Origin: Phycisphaeraceae bacterium D3-23
Lineage (GTDB): Bacteria > Planctomycetota > Phycisphaerae > Phycisphaerales > Phycisphaeraceae
Length of the DNA: 64,000 nucleotides
Assembly (NCBI GenBank): GCA_039555135.1
Contig: CP114179.1
Span: 2,666,001-2,730,000 of the forward strand
Direction of reading: 5' to 3'
Both the position numbers and the translations under genes were made by a program. Below are positions 55,057 through 64,000 of this stretch, piece by piece. Under the pieces are notes generated by a model. The model worked only from the letters and a program-made list of their open reading frames with translations. It was not told where the DNA came from and searched no databases. Each line of letters opens with the position of its first letter. Positions within the stretch are counted from its first letter, which is position 1.

Positions 55057-56217
55057 ATGCGGTTAGTACGTCTAATGCGGTGGGTTGCGCTGGTCGCGCT
55101 GCTTAGTGTCCCGGCCCACCTCGCGCGCGGGCAGAGCTACAACGAGGTCGTCGTCTTCGGCGACTCGTTGTCCGACGTCGGCAACACCGCCAACAGCTTC
55201 TTCATCAGTCTCGTCGCGCCCCAGGCCCGGCCGCCGTACTTCGACGGCCGGTTCTCCAACGGCCCGGTCTGGGCCGAACGCCTGGCCGAGTCGCTCGACC
55301 TCGACGCCTCGATCCGCAGCGGCGAAGGCGGGCTCAACTACGCCTGGGGCGGCGCGCTCTCGGGCGATGGCACGAACTTCCTGGGCGCGGTCGACAACCT
55401 CGGCAACCAGGTCGACGACTACCTCGACGGCCACACGCCCGACGGCGACGAGCTGTTCCTGCTCTGGGGCGGGGCGAATGACCTGATCGAGATCGGCGGG
55501 TCGCTGGGCTCCTTGTTCTCCGGTGGCGGCACCGCGCAGAGCGTCTCCGACAACATGGCCGGCCACATGCAGCAGCTGGCCGCGGCCGGGGCGCAGAACA
55601 TCCTCGTCCTCAACCTGCCCAACCTCGGCGACATCCCGCGCTACGCCGGCACGAACGAGCAGGCGAGCCAGAACGCTGTTGCGCAGGACTACAACAACCT
55701 GCTCGCCGCGCAGGTCGCGTCGGTCGAGTCGCAGTACACGGTCGATATCGACCTGCTCGACATCGGCGCGCTGGTCGACCTGATGCTGAATGATCCAAGC
55801 CGGTACGGCTTTACGAACACCACACAGCCGGCGTACGACGAGGACACCGGCGACGTGGTCGCCGACCCCGAGGGCTACGTGTTTTGGGACGACATCCACC
55901 CCGGTGCGCTGGCCCACGAATGGATCGCACGCGCGTCGTTCGTGCAGCTCCTGGAGCAGGGCGACATGACCGGCGACGGGTTTGTCGGCGCAGCGGATTT
56001 GGATGTGGTGCTTGCCCGGTGGGGCGACACGGTGACGCCCTTCGACGTATCGGCGGGGGACTGGAACGGCGACGGCACGGTGGGCCAGGCGGACCTCGAC
56101 GTGGTGCAGGCCAACTGGGGCGGGGGCACCCCGCCGGGGCCCAGCGTCCCCGAGCCGGCCGGTGGTGCGGGTTTGCTGGCGATTTGGCTTATTTTTTCAC
56201 GTCGTCGGCGGGATTAA
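55057..56217 (+). CDS. PEP-CTERM SGNH/GDSL esterase-like protein
   Basis: A 386-aa secreted hydrolase. Signal peptide to about residue 25 (AHLARGQ), nucleophile serine in FGDSLSD (35-40), block III GGANDL, and the catalytic Asp/His in DDIHPGALAHEW. A dockerin-like module follows (GDMTGDGFVGAADLDVV, then GDWNGDGTVGQADLDVV), then the PEP-CTERM ending SVPEPAGG ... SRRRRD. Likely an extracellular matrix-bound esterase; substrate unknown. Confidence 0.9.
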   Translation: MRLVRLMRWVALVALLSVPAHLARGQSYNEVVVFGDSLSDVGNTANSFFISLVAPQARPPYFDGRFSNGPVWAERLAESLDLDASIRSGEGGLNYAWGGALSGDGTNFLGAVDNLGNQVDDYLDGHTPDGDELFLLWGGANDLIEIGGSLGSLFSGGGTAQSVSDNMAGHMQQLAAAGAQNILVLNLPNLGDIPRYAGTNEQASQNAVAQDYNNLLAAQVASVESQYTVDIDLLDIGALVDLMLNDPSRYGFTNTTQPAYDEDTGDVVADPEGYVFWDDIHPGALAHEWIARASFVQLLEQGDMTGDGFVGAADLDVVLARWGDTVTPFDVSAGDWNGDGTVGQADLDVVQANWGGGTPPGPSVPEPAGGAGLLAIWLIFSRRRRD

Positions 56218-56317
56218 AGCGCCCCATAGCAAATAGGCGCGGTAAGATTTTGGGCTCGATTGCTGGCTCATTGGTTTGCCGGGGGGACACTCGATTAGGG
56301 ATCAGGAGCGGAGTGCG

Positions 56318-59300
56318 ATGTCTATCTCAATGTTTCCAGGCCACGACGGTATCGACGAAGAAAAAGCACCCGGCCGCCAGAACATACGGGCTGGGCAGGG
56401 TGGGCAAAACGGCGCGCCGCTCGAGCCGCTCGAGCCGCGCCTGCTGTTCACGGCCGTGCCATTGATCACCGAGTTCCTGGCGTCCAACGACAACGACCTC
56501 GTCGATGAGGACGGCGACGACTCCGACTGGCTTGAGCTGTTCAACGCCGGCGACACCGCGCTCGACCTCGCGGGCTGGTACCTGACCGACGACGCCAACG
56601 ACCTGACCCAGTGGACCCTGCCGTCGGTCTCGCTCGACGCCGGGCGGTACATGGTCGTCTTCGCCTCGGGCAAGGACCGCGCCGACGCCGACGGCACGGA
56701 GCTGCACACCAACTTCTCGCTCAGCGCGGGCGGCGAATACCTTGCGCTGGTCGAGCCCGACGGCACGACCGTCGCCTTCGAGTACGCCCCCGAGTACCCG
56801 GCCCAGGAACAGGACGTCTCCTACGGCATGGCCATCGAGACCGTCCACGAAACCTTCATCGCCGAGGGCAGCGACGCCCACTACATCGTCCCCACCGCCG
56901 AGGTCCCCGGCTGGCAGAACGTTGGCTTCGATGATGCGCTCTGGTCCGTCGGCGCGACCGGCATCGGCTACGAAAACAGCCCGGGCGGCGATATCGACTT
57001 TACCTCGCGTATCGAGACGGCCCTCCCCGTCGGGACGACCTCCGTCTACCTGCGTCAAAGCTTCAACGTCGCCGACCCAAGCACGTTCGATACGCTGGAA
57101 CTTGGCGTGCGCTACGACGACGGCTTCATCGCCTACCTCAACGGCGACCTGATCGAGGCTCAGAACGCGCGCCCGAAACGCCGCTCTACAACTCCACCGC
57201 CACCGGCTCGCACGGCGACCCGCAGGCGATCGACTTCGTCCCCTTCGATATCACCGACCACCTCGGCCTTCTCGTCGCCGGCGACAACGTCCTCGCGATC
57301 CACGGGCTCAACACCAACAACAGCTCCGACTACCTCATCGAGGCCGAGTTGAGCGCCTCGGGCTCGCAGTTTATCCAGCCCCAGGAGCTGGGCTACTTCG
57401 ACGTCACCACCCCCGGCGGGCCCAACGGCGAGGCCTTCGCGGGCTTCGTCGAAGACACCGTCTTCAGCGTCCAGCGCGGCATCTACGACACCGCCTTCAG
57501 CGTGACGCTCTTCACCGCCACCGCCGGCGCGACCATCGTCTACACCCTCGACGGCAGCGTCCCCACCGTCGACGAGCTGGGCACGATCACCAACGGCACC
57601 GCCTACAGCGGCGCGCTCAACATCACGACCACCACCACCCTGCGCGCCGCCGCGTTCAAGCCCGACCTCAAGACCACCCGCGTCCAGACCCACACCTACC
57701 TCTTCCCCGCCGACGTCATCAACCAGACCGACGCGTCCGTCATCGCCCAGGGCCTGCCCGCGACCTGGGGGCCGTTCACCCCCGACTACGCCGTCAACGT
57801 CGCACCCGGCAACGAGGCCGTCTTCACCGCCGCGCTGACTGCCATCCCCACGATTTCGATCACGATCGACAACGACGAGCTCTTCGACCCCGCCACCGGC
57901 ATCTACACCAACTCGCAGGAGCGCGGCTTCGACTGGGAACGCGCCGCGTCGATCGAGTACATCAACCCCGACGGCTCGGTCGGGTTCCAGGAAGACGCAG
58001 GCCTGCGCATCCAGGGCGGCGCGTTCCGCAACAACAACTTCACCCCGAAAAACTCCTTCCGCATCGCCTTCCGTGATGAGTACGGCGCGGGCCGGCTTCA
58101 GTACCCGCTCTTCGGCGAGGACGCGGCGCAGTCGTTCAACACCATCACCCTCCGCATGGACTCCAACGACGGCTACGCCTGGACCTCGGCGGGCTCGAAG
58201 ATGCAGTACGCGCGCGACGAGTGGGGCAGACAAACACAGCTCGCCCTGGGCCAGCCCGCGCCCCACGGCAACCGCGCGCACCTCTACCTCAACGGCGTCT
58301 ACTGGGGCATGTACAACCCCGTGGAACGCCCCGACGCCAACTTCGCCGCCGACTACTACGGCGGCGACTCGGATAACTGGGACGTCCTCAACCGTGGCGG
58401 CGCGACCGACGGCAACTTCCAGGCCTGGGACACCCTCGTCAACCTCGCACAGTCGGTCGCCGACGCGCCCGACGACGCCACGCGCGAAGCGATCTACCAG
58501 CAGATCCTCGGCAACAACCCCGACGGCACCAACAACGCGGGCTTCGAAAACTATCTCGACGCCGAAAACTACGCCGACTACCTGCTGGTCAATTTCTTCG
58601 GCGGCAATTCGGACTGGCCCCACAACAACTACTTCATGGCCCGCGAACGCGGCGCCGACTCCACCGGCTTCAAGTTCCACATGTGGGACTTCGAGTGGAC
58701 CCTCCGCCTCCAGGCCAACACCAACGACGACCGCACGGGCGTCGACGAAGGCGTCGCCGAGCCCTACGCCGACCTCCGCGCCAGTGAAGAGTTCCGCATC
58801 CTCTTCGCCGACCGCGCCCACCGCGCGCTCTTCAACGACGGCGCGCTGACCGAGGCCAACGCCATCGCCCGGTACCAGGCCATCCTCGACGAGATTGAGA
58901 GCCCGATCGAGGGCGAGATCGCGCGCTGGGGCGACCAGCACAACGCCGCCGGCTACACCATCACCGACTGGCAGGTCGAGTCGGGCAAGGTCATCAACCA
59001 GTTCCTCACGGGACGCGCCGCCCTCTTCCTCACCCACCTGCAGAACGCTGGGCTTTACAGCAGCGTCGAGGCCGTCGCGTGGAACCAGCGCGGCGGCCGG
59101 CTGGGCTCGGCGACTGTCCCCAGCGTCGAACTCGCCGCGCCCGCCGGCACGATCTACTACACACTCGACGGCAGCGACCCCCGCGCCATCGGCGGCGGGC
59201 TCTCCGCAAGCGCGATCGAATACACCGGCCCAATCACCCCCGGGGCGAACGTGACTATCCGCGCCCGCGTGCTCGACGCGGGCGGCTGGTCCGCCATCGA

Positions 59301-60447
59301 CCAGGCCGACTTCGTCCTCGCCGACGCCATCGCCGACGCCTCCAACTTCCGCATCACCGAGATCCAGTACAACCCCGCCGACCCCGATGCCGCCGAGCAA
59401 GCGGCCGGCTACACCGACAACGACCCGTTCGAGTTCATCGAGCTCATCAACACCTCCACCACCGACACCCTCGACCTCTCGGGGGTCCGCTTCACCGCAG
59501 GCATCGAGTTCGAATTCGCTTTCGGCACGACACTCGCGCCCGGCGAGCGCATCACCCTCGTCAAGGACGCCGCCGCGTTCACCCAGCGCTACGGCGCGAG
59601 CCCCACCGTCCTCGGCGAGTACGGCGACCAGCTCTCCAACGGCGGCGAACAGGTCACCCTTGTCGACACCCACGGCGTCACCATCCTCGACTTCACCTAC
59701 GACGACGACGCTACCCAGAACTGGCCCACCGCGCCCGACGGCAACGGCGAATCGCTCGTCATCGTCAACGCCGAAGGCGACTACAACAGCCCAGCCAACT
59801 GGGCCGCCTCCGTTACCCGGCTGGGCTCGCCCGGCGGTGTCGAGCCGCTGGCCGGCGACGTCAATCTCGACGGATTCGTCGGCGTCGACGACCTCGACCA
59901 GGTCCTCGCGACCTGGGGCGATGACAACGACGACAGCCCCGAAGCGCTCCAGGCCGACCTCAGCCACGACGGCGTCGTCGGCAGCGCCGACCTCAGCCTC
60001 GTCATCGCCAACTTCGGCAATGGCACCCCGCCCAGTGAGCCCACCTCCAACGGCAACACGCCCGACGACAGCGATACGGGTAACGACATCGGCAACTCGG
60101 ACGGCAACGGCGGCAACACACCAACCGGCGGCACCGATACCGGCAGCCAGCGCCCACGACCCACCCCAGGCGACCACCCCGCCACACGCCCAAGGCCCGC
60201 GAGCGGCGACACCAATACCAGCCGCCAGACGAACCGCGACGCCGGCACGGGCGCAACATCGACACCCGCACAGCGCGTAAGCGCCGACACCCCAGGCCTC
60301 ACCGCAACCCAGCAGCGCGCCGCGAATAGTGCCCAACGCCCCAACGCGCTTGCGCTCGCCAAACCCACCGAGCCCGCCGCCGACAAACCCATCGCCGACC
60401 CGCCGGCCCAAGAACAGCGTCGCTTCGACGCGCTCAAGCTGCACTAA
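56318..60447 (+). pseudogene. LEPR-XLL / lamin-tail / CotH kinase secreted giant protein, frameshifted
   Basis: The first frame (56318-57170) begins MSISMFPGHDG and has the planctomycete LEPLEPRLLF motif about 35 residues in, then a lamin-tail domain (LITEFLASNDNDLVDEDGDD). Near 57166-57171 a run of three CG units has one CG more than the continuous protein NAPETPLYNST needs. The sequence continues in another frame to 60447: chitobiase-C-like repeat (TIVYTLDGSVPT), CotH domain (ISITIDNDELFD, GLRIQGG, GFKFHMWDFEWTL), second chitobiase-C-like repeat, second lamin-tail domain and a dockerin-like pair (GDVNLDGFVGVDDLDQVL). There is no PEP-CTERM end; the tail is Thr/Pro/Asn-rich. Confidence 0.9.
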
Positions 60448-60517
60448 CTCAGCTGCACTAACTCAATCGTTTTCAAGCCGGGCCTGAGTTCCGCGAAGGC
60501 CCGGATCAACCCCAGCC

Positions 60518-62197
60518 CTACAGCCGCCAGGGCGTCGGCACCTGCGTCCCGTGCGACGAGATCGTGTCCTCCGACTCGCCCTGCATCTCCGTGGGCAGGT
60601 GGATCGTGATCGTCGTCCCCTTCTTCACCTTCGACTGCACCTCGACCCAGCCGCCGTGCTCCTCGACGATTTTTTTGGTCACCACCAGCCCGAGCCCCGT
60701 CCCGCCGTAGCCTTTGGTCGACACAAACGGCTTGAACAGGTGCTGACGCTGCGCCCGGTTCATCCCCACCCCGTTGTCCGCGACGCTCAGCTTGACCTCG
60801 TTCTCCTCGCCGTCGTATCGGCAAGCCAGCGTCACCGCCCCCCGCTCCGACTCGCACGCATCCAGCGCGTTGTGCAGCAGATTCAACACCGCCTGGTGCA
60901 TCCCCGATACCTCCACCGGCACGGGCGGCAGGCCCGGCTCGATGTCCACGATCAACGCGACCTGCTTCGCATCAAAACGCGCCTGCACCAACTCCACCAG
61001 GTCCTCGAACATCGGCGTCAGGTGCGCCATCTCCAGCTCGGGCTGGCGCTGCTTGCTGTACTGCAGCATGTTCAGCGTCAACGCAAAGATCTTCTCCTGG
61101 TTGCGCTGCACGATCCGCCAGCCCTGCTTCACCGCGTCGGGGTTCTTCTTGCGCATCCCGAGGTCGACCAGGTCCGACCCGCCCCGCATCCCCTGGAGGA
61201 TGTTCTTGATCGAATGGCTCAGCGACGCGATCGTCTGCCCCATCGCGGCGAGGCGTTCTTCCTGCACCCGGCCCTCAAGCAGCCGGGCGTTGTCGAGCGC
61301 GAGCCCCGTCTGCACACCGATCGCGGTGAGCAGCGACAGCTGGTCCTCGGTGAACGTGTAGTTCGCGATCTGCGAGTCGAGGTGGATCACGCCGTAGTAG
61401 TGCTCTTTGTGCTTGATGGGCACGCACATCGCCGACCGGATGCCGTACGCCTGCACCGAGTCGCCCGAGGTAAAGCGTGTGTCGCTCATCGCGTTGCTCG
61501 ACAGCACCGCGACCCCGCGCTCCAGAACATAATGCACGATCGTTCGGCTGATCGTCGCCGGCCGATTCGGGTCCGGCAGCGTGTCCTCATCCTCACGGAA
61601 ACGCAGCACCACCGGGTCGGGCTCATCGAGCGGGTGCTCGCACAACAACACAAACCCGCGGTCGGCCGAGAAATACTCGAACACGACATCCATCACCTTG
61701 TCCAACAGCTCCTGCGTGTCCGTCACCGACCCGATCAGCGCGACAAGCTCGTAGACGATCTGCAACTGGAACTGCGCCGCCTGCGACGGCTCGGGCGACG
61801 ACATGATCATCGACTCGTCGTTCGCATCGATCGTCCGCTCGAACGCGACGTCGATCTCGTCGGCCGGGGCGAGCTTCAATCGGTTGGCCAGGGGGTTTCG
61901 TACGTTTTCGCCGTAGATCAGCAGCGTGTTGCCCGTGCGGATCTGGTCGCCCAGCCGGAGCTTTCGGCGTTCGGGCGTGGCGCGCACGCCGTTGATGAAC
62001 GTGCCGTTGGCGGACTGCAGGTCGCGGATGTACCACGTCCCGTCGCCCTCGGGCGTGAGCTCCGCGTGCCGCCGGGAGATCGTCTGGTCGCTGAGCACGA
62101 TCGACTCGGACGAGCGCCCGATCATCTGCGGCTCATCATCGGGCAGCGTCAGCCGCATCCCCTTGTCCGGCCCCTGGATGACATTCAGTACGAGCAA
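60518..62197 (-). CDS. FHA-GAF sensor histidine kinase
   Basis: A 559-aa soluble kinase. The FHA domain covers about 1-100 (IGRSSESIVLSDQTISRRHAEL; NGTFINGV). A GAF domain covers about 145-305. The H-box is SLSHSIKNILQGM. The ATPase has DNGVGM and GGTGLGLVVTKKIVEEHGG. The FHA domain suggests recognition of a phosphothreonine partner, linking Ser/Thr phosphorylation and two-component signalling. No response regulator gene is adjacent. Confidence 0.92.
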   Translation of the reverse strand: MLVLNVIQGPDKGMRLTLPDDEPQMIGRSSESIVLSDQTISRRHAELTPEGDGTWYIRDLQSANGTFINGVRATPERRKLRLGDQIRTGNTLLIYGENVRNPLANRLKLAPADEIDVAFERTIDANDESMIMSSPEPSQAAQFQLQIVYELVALIGSVTDTQELLDKVMDVVFEYFSADRGFVLLCEHPLDEPDPVVLRFREDEDTLPDPNRPATISRTIVHYVLERGVAVLSSNAMSDTRFTSGDSVQAYGIRSAMCVPIKHKEHYYGVIHLDSQIANYTFTEDQLSLLTAIGVQTGLALDNARLLEGRVQEERLAAMGQTIASLSHSIKNILQGMRGGSDLVDLGMRKKNPDAVKQGWRIVQRNQEKIFALTLNMLQYSKQRQPELEMAHLTPMFEDLVELVQARFDAKQVALIVDIEPGLPPVPVEVSGMHQAVLNLLHNALDACESERGAVTLACRYDGEENEVKLSVADNGVGMNRAQRQHLFKPFVSTKGYGGTGLGLVVTKKIVEEHGGWVEVQSKVKKGTTITIHLPTEMQGESEDTISSHGTQVPTPWRL

Positions 62198-62243
62198 ACG
62201 CGGGCTCCTTTGCCCTTAGTTTATCGGGGGAAAAGAGGAGTGG

Positions 62244-62358
62244 CCACAGATGGACACGGATAAACACAGATCAATCAAAGAAGGGAATTACCTCTCCTTG
62301 CAATTCGACTTCTCAGCTTCCAATCCCACAATCTGTGTTGATCTGTGTCCATCTGTGG
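62244..62358. repeat. Intergenic inverted element with CACAGATGGA word
   Basis: Arms 62244-62271 and 62331-62358 are 28-bp inverted copies with two mismatches, each iterating CACAGAT/GGACACAGAT. The right arm ends exactly before the argH stop codon. A 59-bp AT-rich spacer separates the arms. Confidence 0.85.
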
Positions 62359-63789
62359 CTACCCTTTCAACCGCTCCTTCCACGCCGCGAGCTGTTGCTC
62401 GAACCCGCTCACCCCCGCGTTGCCGGCCGACTGGTAACGCTTCACCACGTTCTCCGGGCCCAGCCAGTCAAACACGTCATCGCCGACCGCGTCGGCGCTG
62501 TTGTACTCGGCGCACACCGCGTTCATCTCGTCGATCTTGAGCTGTTCGAGCTTGTACCGGCCTGTCTCGTTGCACAGCCCGACCAAGCGCCCCACGACCT
62601 GGTGCGACGTGCGGAACGGCACGCCCTTGGTCACCAAGTACTCGGCCAGCGAGGTCGCGTCGAGGTAGCCGTGGTCGAGGCCCTGCTTGATGCGGTCCTC
62701 GTTGAAGGTGACGGTCTTGACGATGCCCGCCGCCATATCGAGGCAGTCGCACACCGCGTCGTAGGCGGCGAAGAGGTGGCGCTTGTCTTCCTGCAGGTCG
62801 CGGTTGTAGCCGACGGTGAGTCCTTTGCACATGGTGAGCAGGGCCATGAGCGAGCCGTAGACCTGGCCGGTCTTCCCGCGGATGAGTTCGAGCATGTCCG
62901 GGTTCTGCTTCTGGGGCATCATCGACGACCCGGTCGTGTAGGTGTCGGCGATCGTGATGAACCCAAACTCCGTCGTCGCGTAGATGATCCACTGCTCCGC
63001 CCAGCGTGAGAGCCACATGGAGGTCATGGTGAGGGCGTAGGTGAAGTCGAGGGCCGCGTCGCGCGAGGCGGTGGCGTCGATCGAATTCTCGGAGGGAGGC
63101 CCGGCAGTCGTAAACTGGTCGGCGGTGAATTCACGATCAAGCGGGAGACTGCTGCCAGCGATCGCACCACTCCCGAGTGGGCAAGTGCTGTTTCCGCCAT
63201 GTACAACTAATGCATGAAGCCGTGATGCCGCACGTTCTAGTGAAGACAGCCAAGCCATGATCTCCCCACCGAGTACGATCGGTTGTGCCCGTTGCAAGTG
63301 CGTATAGGAGGGCATCACAATATGCCCAAATCTTTCTGCGATGGTTACGAAAGACTCTGATAAGGCGTCGATCCGATCGAGTATCTCGTCTTCGGCGTCG
63401 TCAACCCACAGCATCAAATCCAGCGCCACCTGATCGTTCCGACTGCGCCCGGTATGCAGCTTCCTTCCCGCGTCCCCCGCCTTCTCGATGAGTGCGGCTT
63501 CGATGCACATGTGGACGTCTTCGAGTTCGACCTTCCAGCCGGGCCAGGCGTCGCCCTGCTCGGCGATCTCTTTCTCAATCTCGTCAAGCCCGGCGTTGAT
63601 CTGCGCAAGGTCGTCATCCGTGATGAGCCCGACCTTGCAGAGCATCGCGGCGTGGGCCTTGGACCCGCGGATGTCGTGGGTGTAGAGGCGTTTGTCGTAG
63701 TCCAGCGACGCGACGAACCGCGCGGCCAACGGGTCTTGCTCGGACCCCGACCCCTTCGCGTGTTCCCAGGGCTTGTGTGCAGTGCTCAT
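62359..63789 (-). CDS. argH: Argininosuccinate lyase
   Basis: Last step of arginine synthesis, argininosuccinate to arginine + fumarate. At 476 aa it is normal. HTGRSRNDQVALD and the family signature SSMMPQKQNPD are intact. The start MSTAHKPWEH is chosen at 63789; the frame could extend upstream only by translating the 26-bp palindrome. A segment at about 63095-63440 has lower GC and different wording from its flanks (for example about 45% in 63301-63360 against about 63% in 63541-63600), a possible recombination tract. Confidence 0.95.
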   Translation of the reverse strand: MSTAHKPWEHAKGSGSEQDPLAARFVASLDYDKRLYTHDIRGSKAHAAMLCKVGLITDDDLAQINAGLDEIEKEIAEQGDAWPGWKVELEDVHMCIEAALIEKAGDAGRKLHTGRSRNDQVALDLMLWVDDAEDEILDRIDALSESFVTIAERFGHIVMPSYTHLQRAQPIVLGGEIMAWLSSLERAASRLHALVVHGGNSTCPLGSGAIAGSSLPLDREFTADQFTTAGPPSENSIDATASRDAALDFTYALTMTSMWLSRWAEQWIIYATTEFGFITIADTYTTGSSMMPQKQNPDMLELIRGKTGQVYGSLMALLTMCKGLTVGYNRDLQEDKRHLFAAYDAVCDCLDMAAGIVKTVTFNEDRIKQGLDHGYLDATSLAEYLVTKGVPFRTSHQVVGRLVGLCNETGRYKLEQLKIDEMNAVCAEYNSADAVGDDVFDWLGPENVVKRYQSAGNAGVSGFEQQLAAWKERLKG

Positions 63790-63821
63790 CGCGGCAGTGT
63801 ACACGCTCGGACAGTGTGCCT

Positions 63822-63847
63822 GGACTGGTTGCTTAAGCAACCAGTCC
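63822..63847. repeat. 26-bp palindrome, copy 3 of 3
   Basis: Perfect palindrome, GGACTGGTTGCTT then AAGCAACCAGTCC, between argH and the partial SSB-like gene. Confidence 0.9.
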
Positions 63848-63882
63848 GACACAACGTCAATCTTCAGATACCCGAACTAAAA

Positions 63883-64000
63883 TCAAAACGGCAGATCATC
63901 ATCCTCAAACGCGTCCTCGTCTTCCGACTCAAACAGGCCCGGCTTGTCGTTTGCGCCGTTCCACTCGTCGAGCGGTAGGAAGGTGTCGGCGTCAAGCGTT
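63883..64000 (-). CDS. ssb: C-terminus of an SSB-like protein (partial)
   Basis: A minus-strand frame ends at TGA (63883-63885) with the acidic tail DAFEDDDLPF, the partner-binding tip typical of single-stranded DNA-binding protein; the 28 residues before it are charged (DEWNGANDKPGLF). The OB fold lies beyond the window, so SSB is inferred from the tail alone. Confidence 0.6.
   Translation of the reverse strand, partial: TLDADTFLPLDEWNGANDKPGLFESEDEDAFEDDDLPF

Noticed and set aside
57160-60444. 1094-codon open frame antisense to the CotH gene
   Set aside because: Shadow of a GC-rich gene: Val/Gly/Asp/Glu-rich low-complexity product with no motif, while the opposite strand has clear domains.
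63790-63852. N-terminal extension of argH
   Set aside because: Would translate the 26-bp palindrome; ArgH homology starts at the inner ATG.

Overview
The window looks like chromosomal DNA of a Planctomycetota bacterium, most likely class Phycisphaerae. The DNA is GC-rich. It encodes a secreted CotH protein with the planctomycete LEPR-XLL-type N-terminal motif (LEPLEPRLLF), two PEP-CTERM proteins with dockerin-like Ca-binding modules, an adjacent DUF1800/DUF1501 pair, and a protein with a DUF1559-like C-terminus. The lineage is inferred from protein content only. No rRNA, tRNA or CRISPR array was seen.

Region 1 (1-14110, mostly minus strand) is a surface-polysaccharide island. It holds two asparagine-synthase-type amidotransferases, an ABC exporter, a two-domain alcohol dehydrogenase/Gfo-Idh-MocA oxidoreductase, a DegT-type sugar aminotransferase, a GT-C membrane glycosyltransferase, a lipoprotein MsrB, and a GT4 glycosyltransferase fused to a helical C-terminal domain. 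Region 2 (14322-19468, plus strand) is the dTDP-L-rhamnose pathway, rmlA, rmlC, rmlD, rmlB. It is interrupted by a ParDE toxin-antitoxin module, a small membrane protein, and a GxxExxY nuclease-like gene inside a 477-bp cassette with 38-bp inverted terminal repeats.

Region 3 (19553-28780) is mixed: DUF2071, thioredoxin, M16 peptidase, three small membrane proteins, a RibBA with altered signature residues, the DUF1501/DUF1800 pair and LexA. Region 4 (29711-42750) has a PEP-CTERM protein, an atypical protein kinase, an antitoxin with a possible toxin stub, a NAGPA-type glycosidase, a GT4, LepA, KatG with DUF454, and DUF502. Region 5 (42812-51513) is a second glycan/LPS cluster: NagZ, two WaaP-like kinases, a frameshifted asparagine synthase, GT4, FkbM methyltransferase and an MsbA-like ABC exporter. 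Region 6 (51675-64000) holds an RRM RNA-binding protein, two cyclophilins, a PEP-CTERM SGNH hydrolase, a frameshifted CotH/lamin-tail giant protein, an FHA-GAF histidine kinase, argH and the C-terminus of an SSB-like protein.

The most unusual signal is in the intergenic DNA. Six elements share one architecture: inverted arms built from an iterated short word, usually starting within a few bases of a stop codon. The words differ completely between elements. One such element carries the GxxExxY nuclease gene. Three further palindrome families recur: a 26-bp palindrome in three copies, a GTTTAGCC inverted repeat, and a 25-bp terminator-like palindrome in two copies. Two genes are broken by what appears to be one extra CG unit in a CG run.
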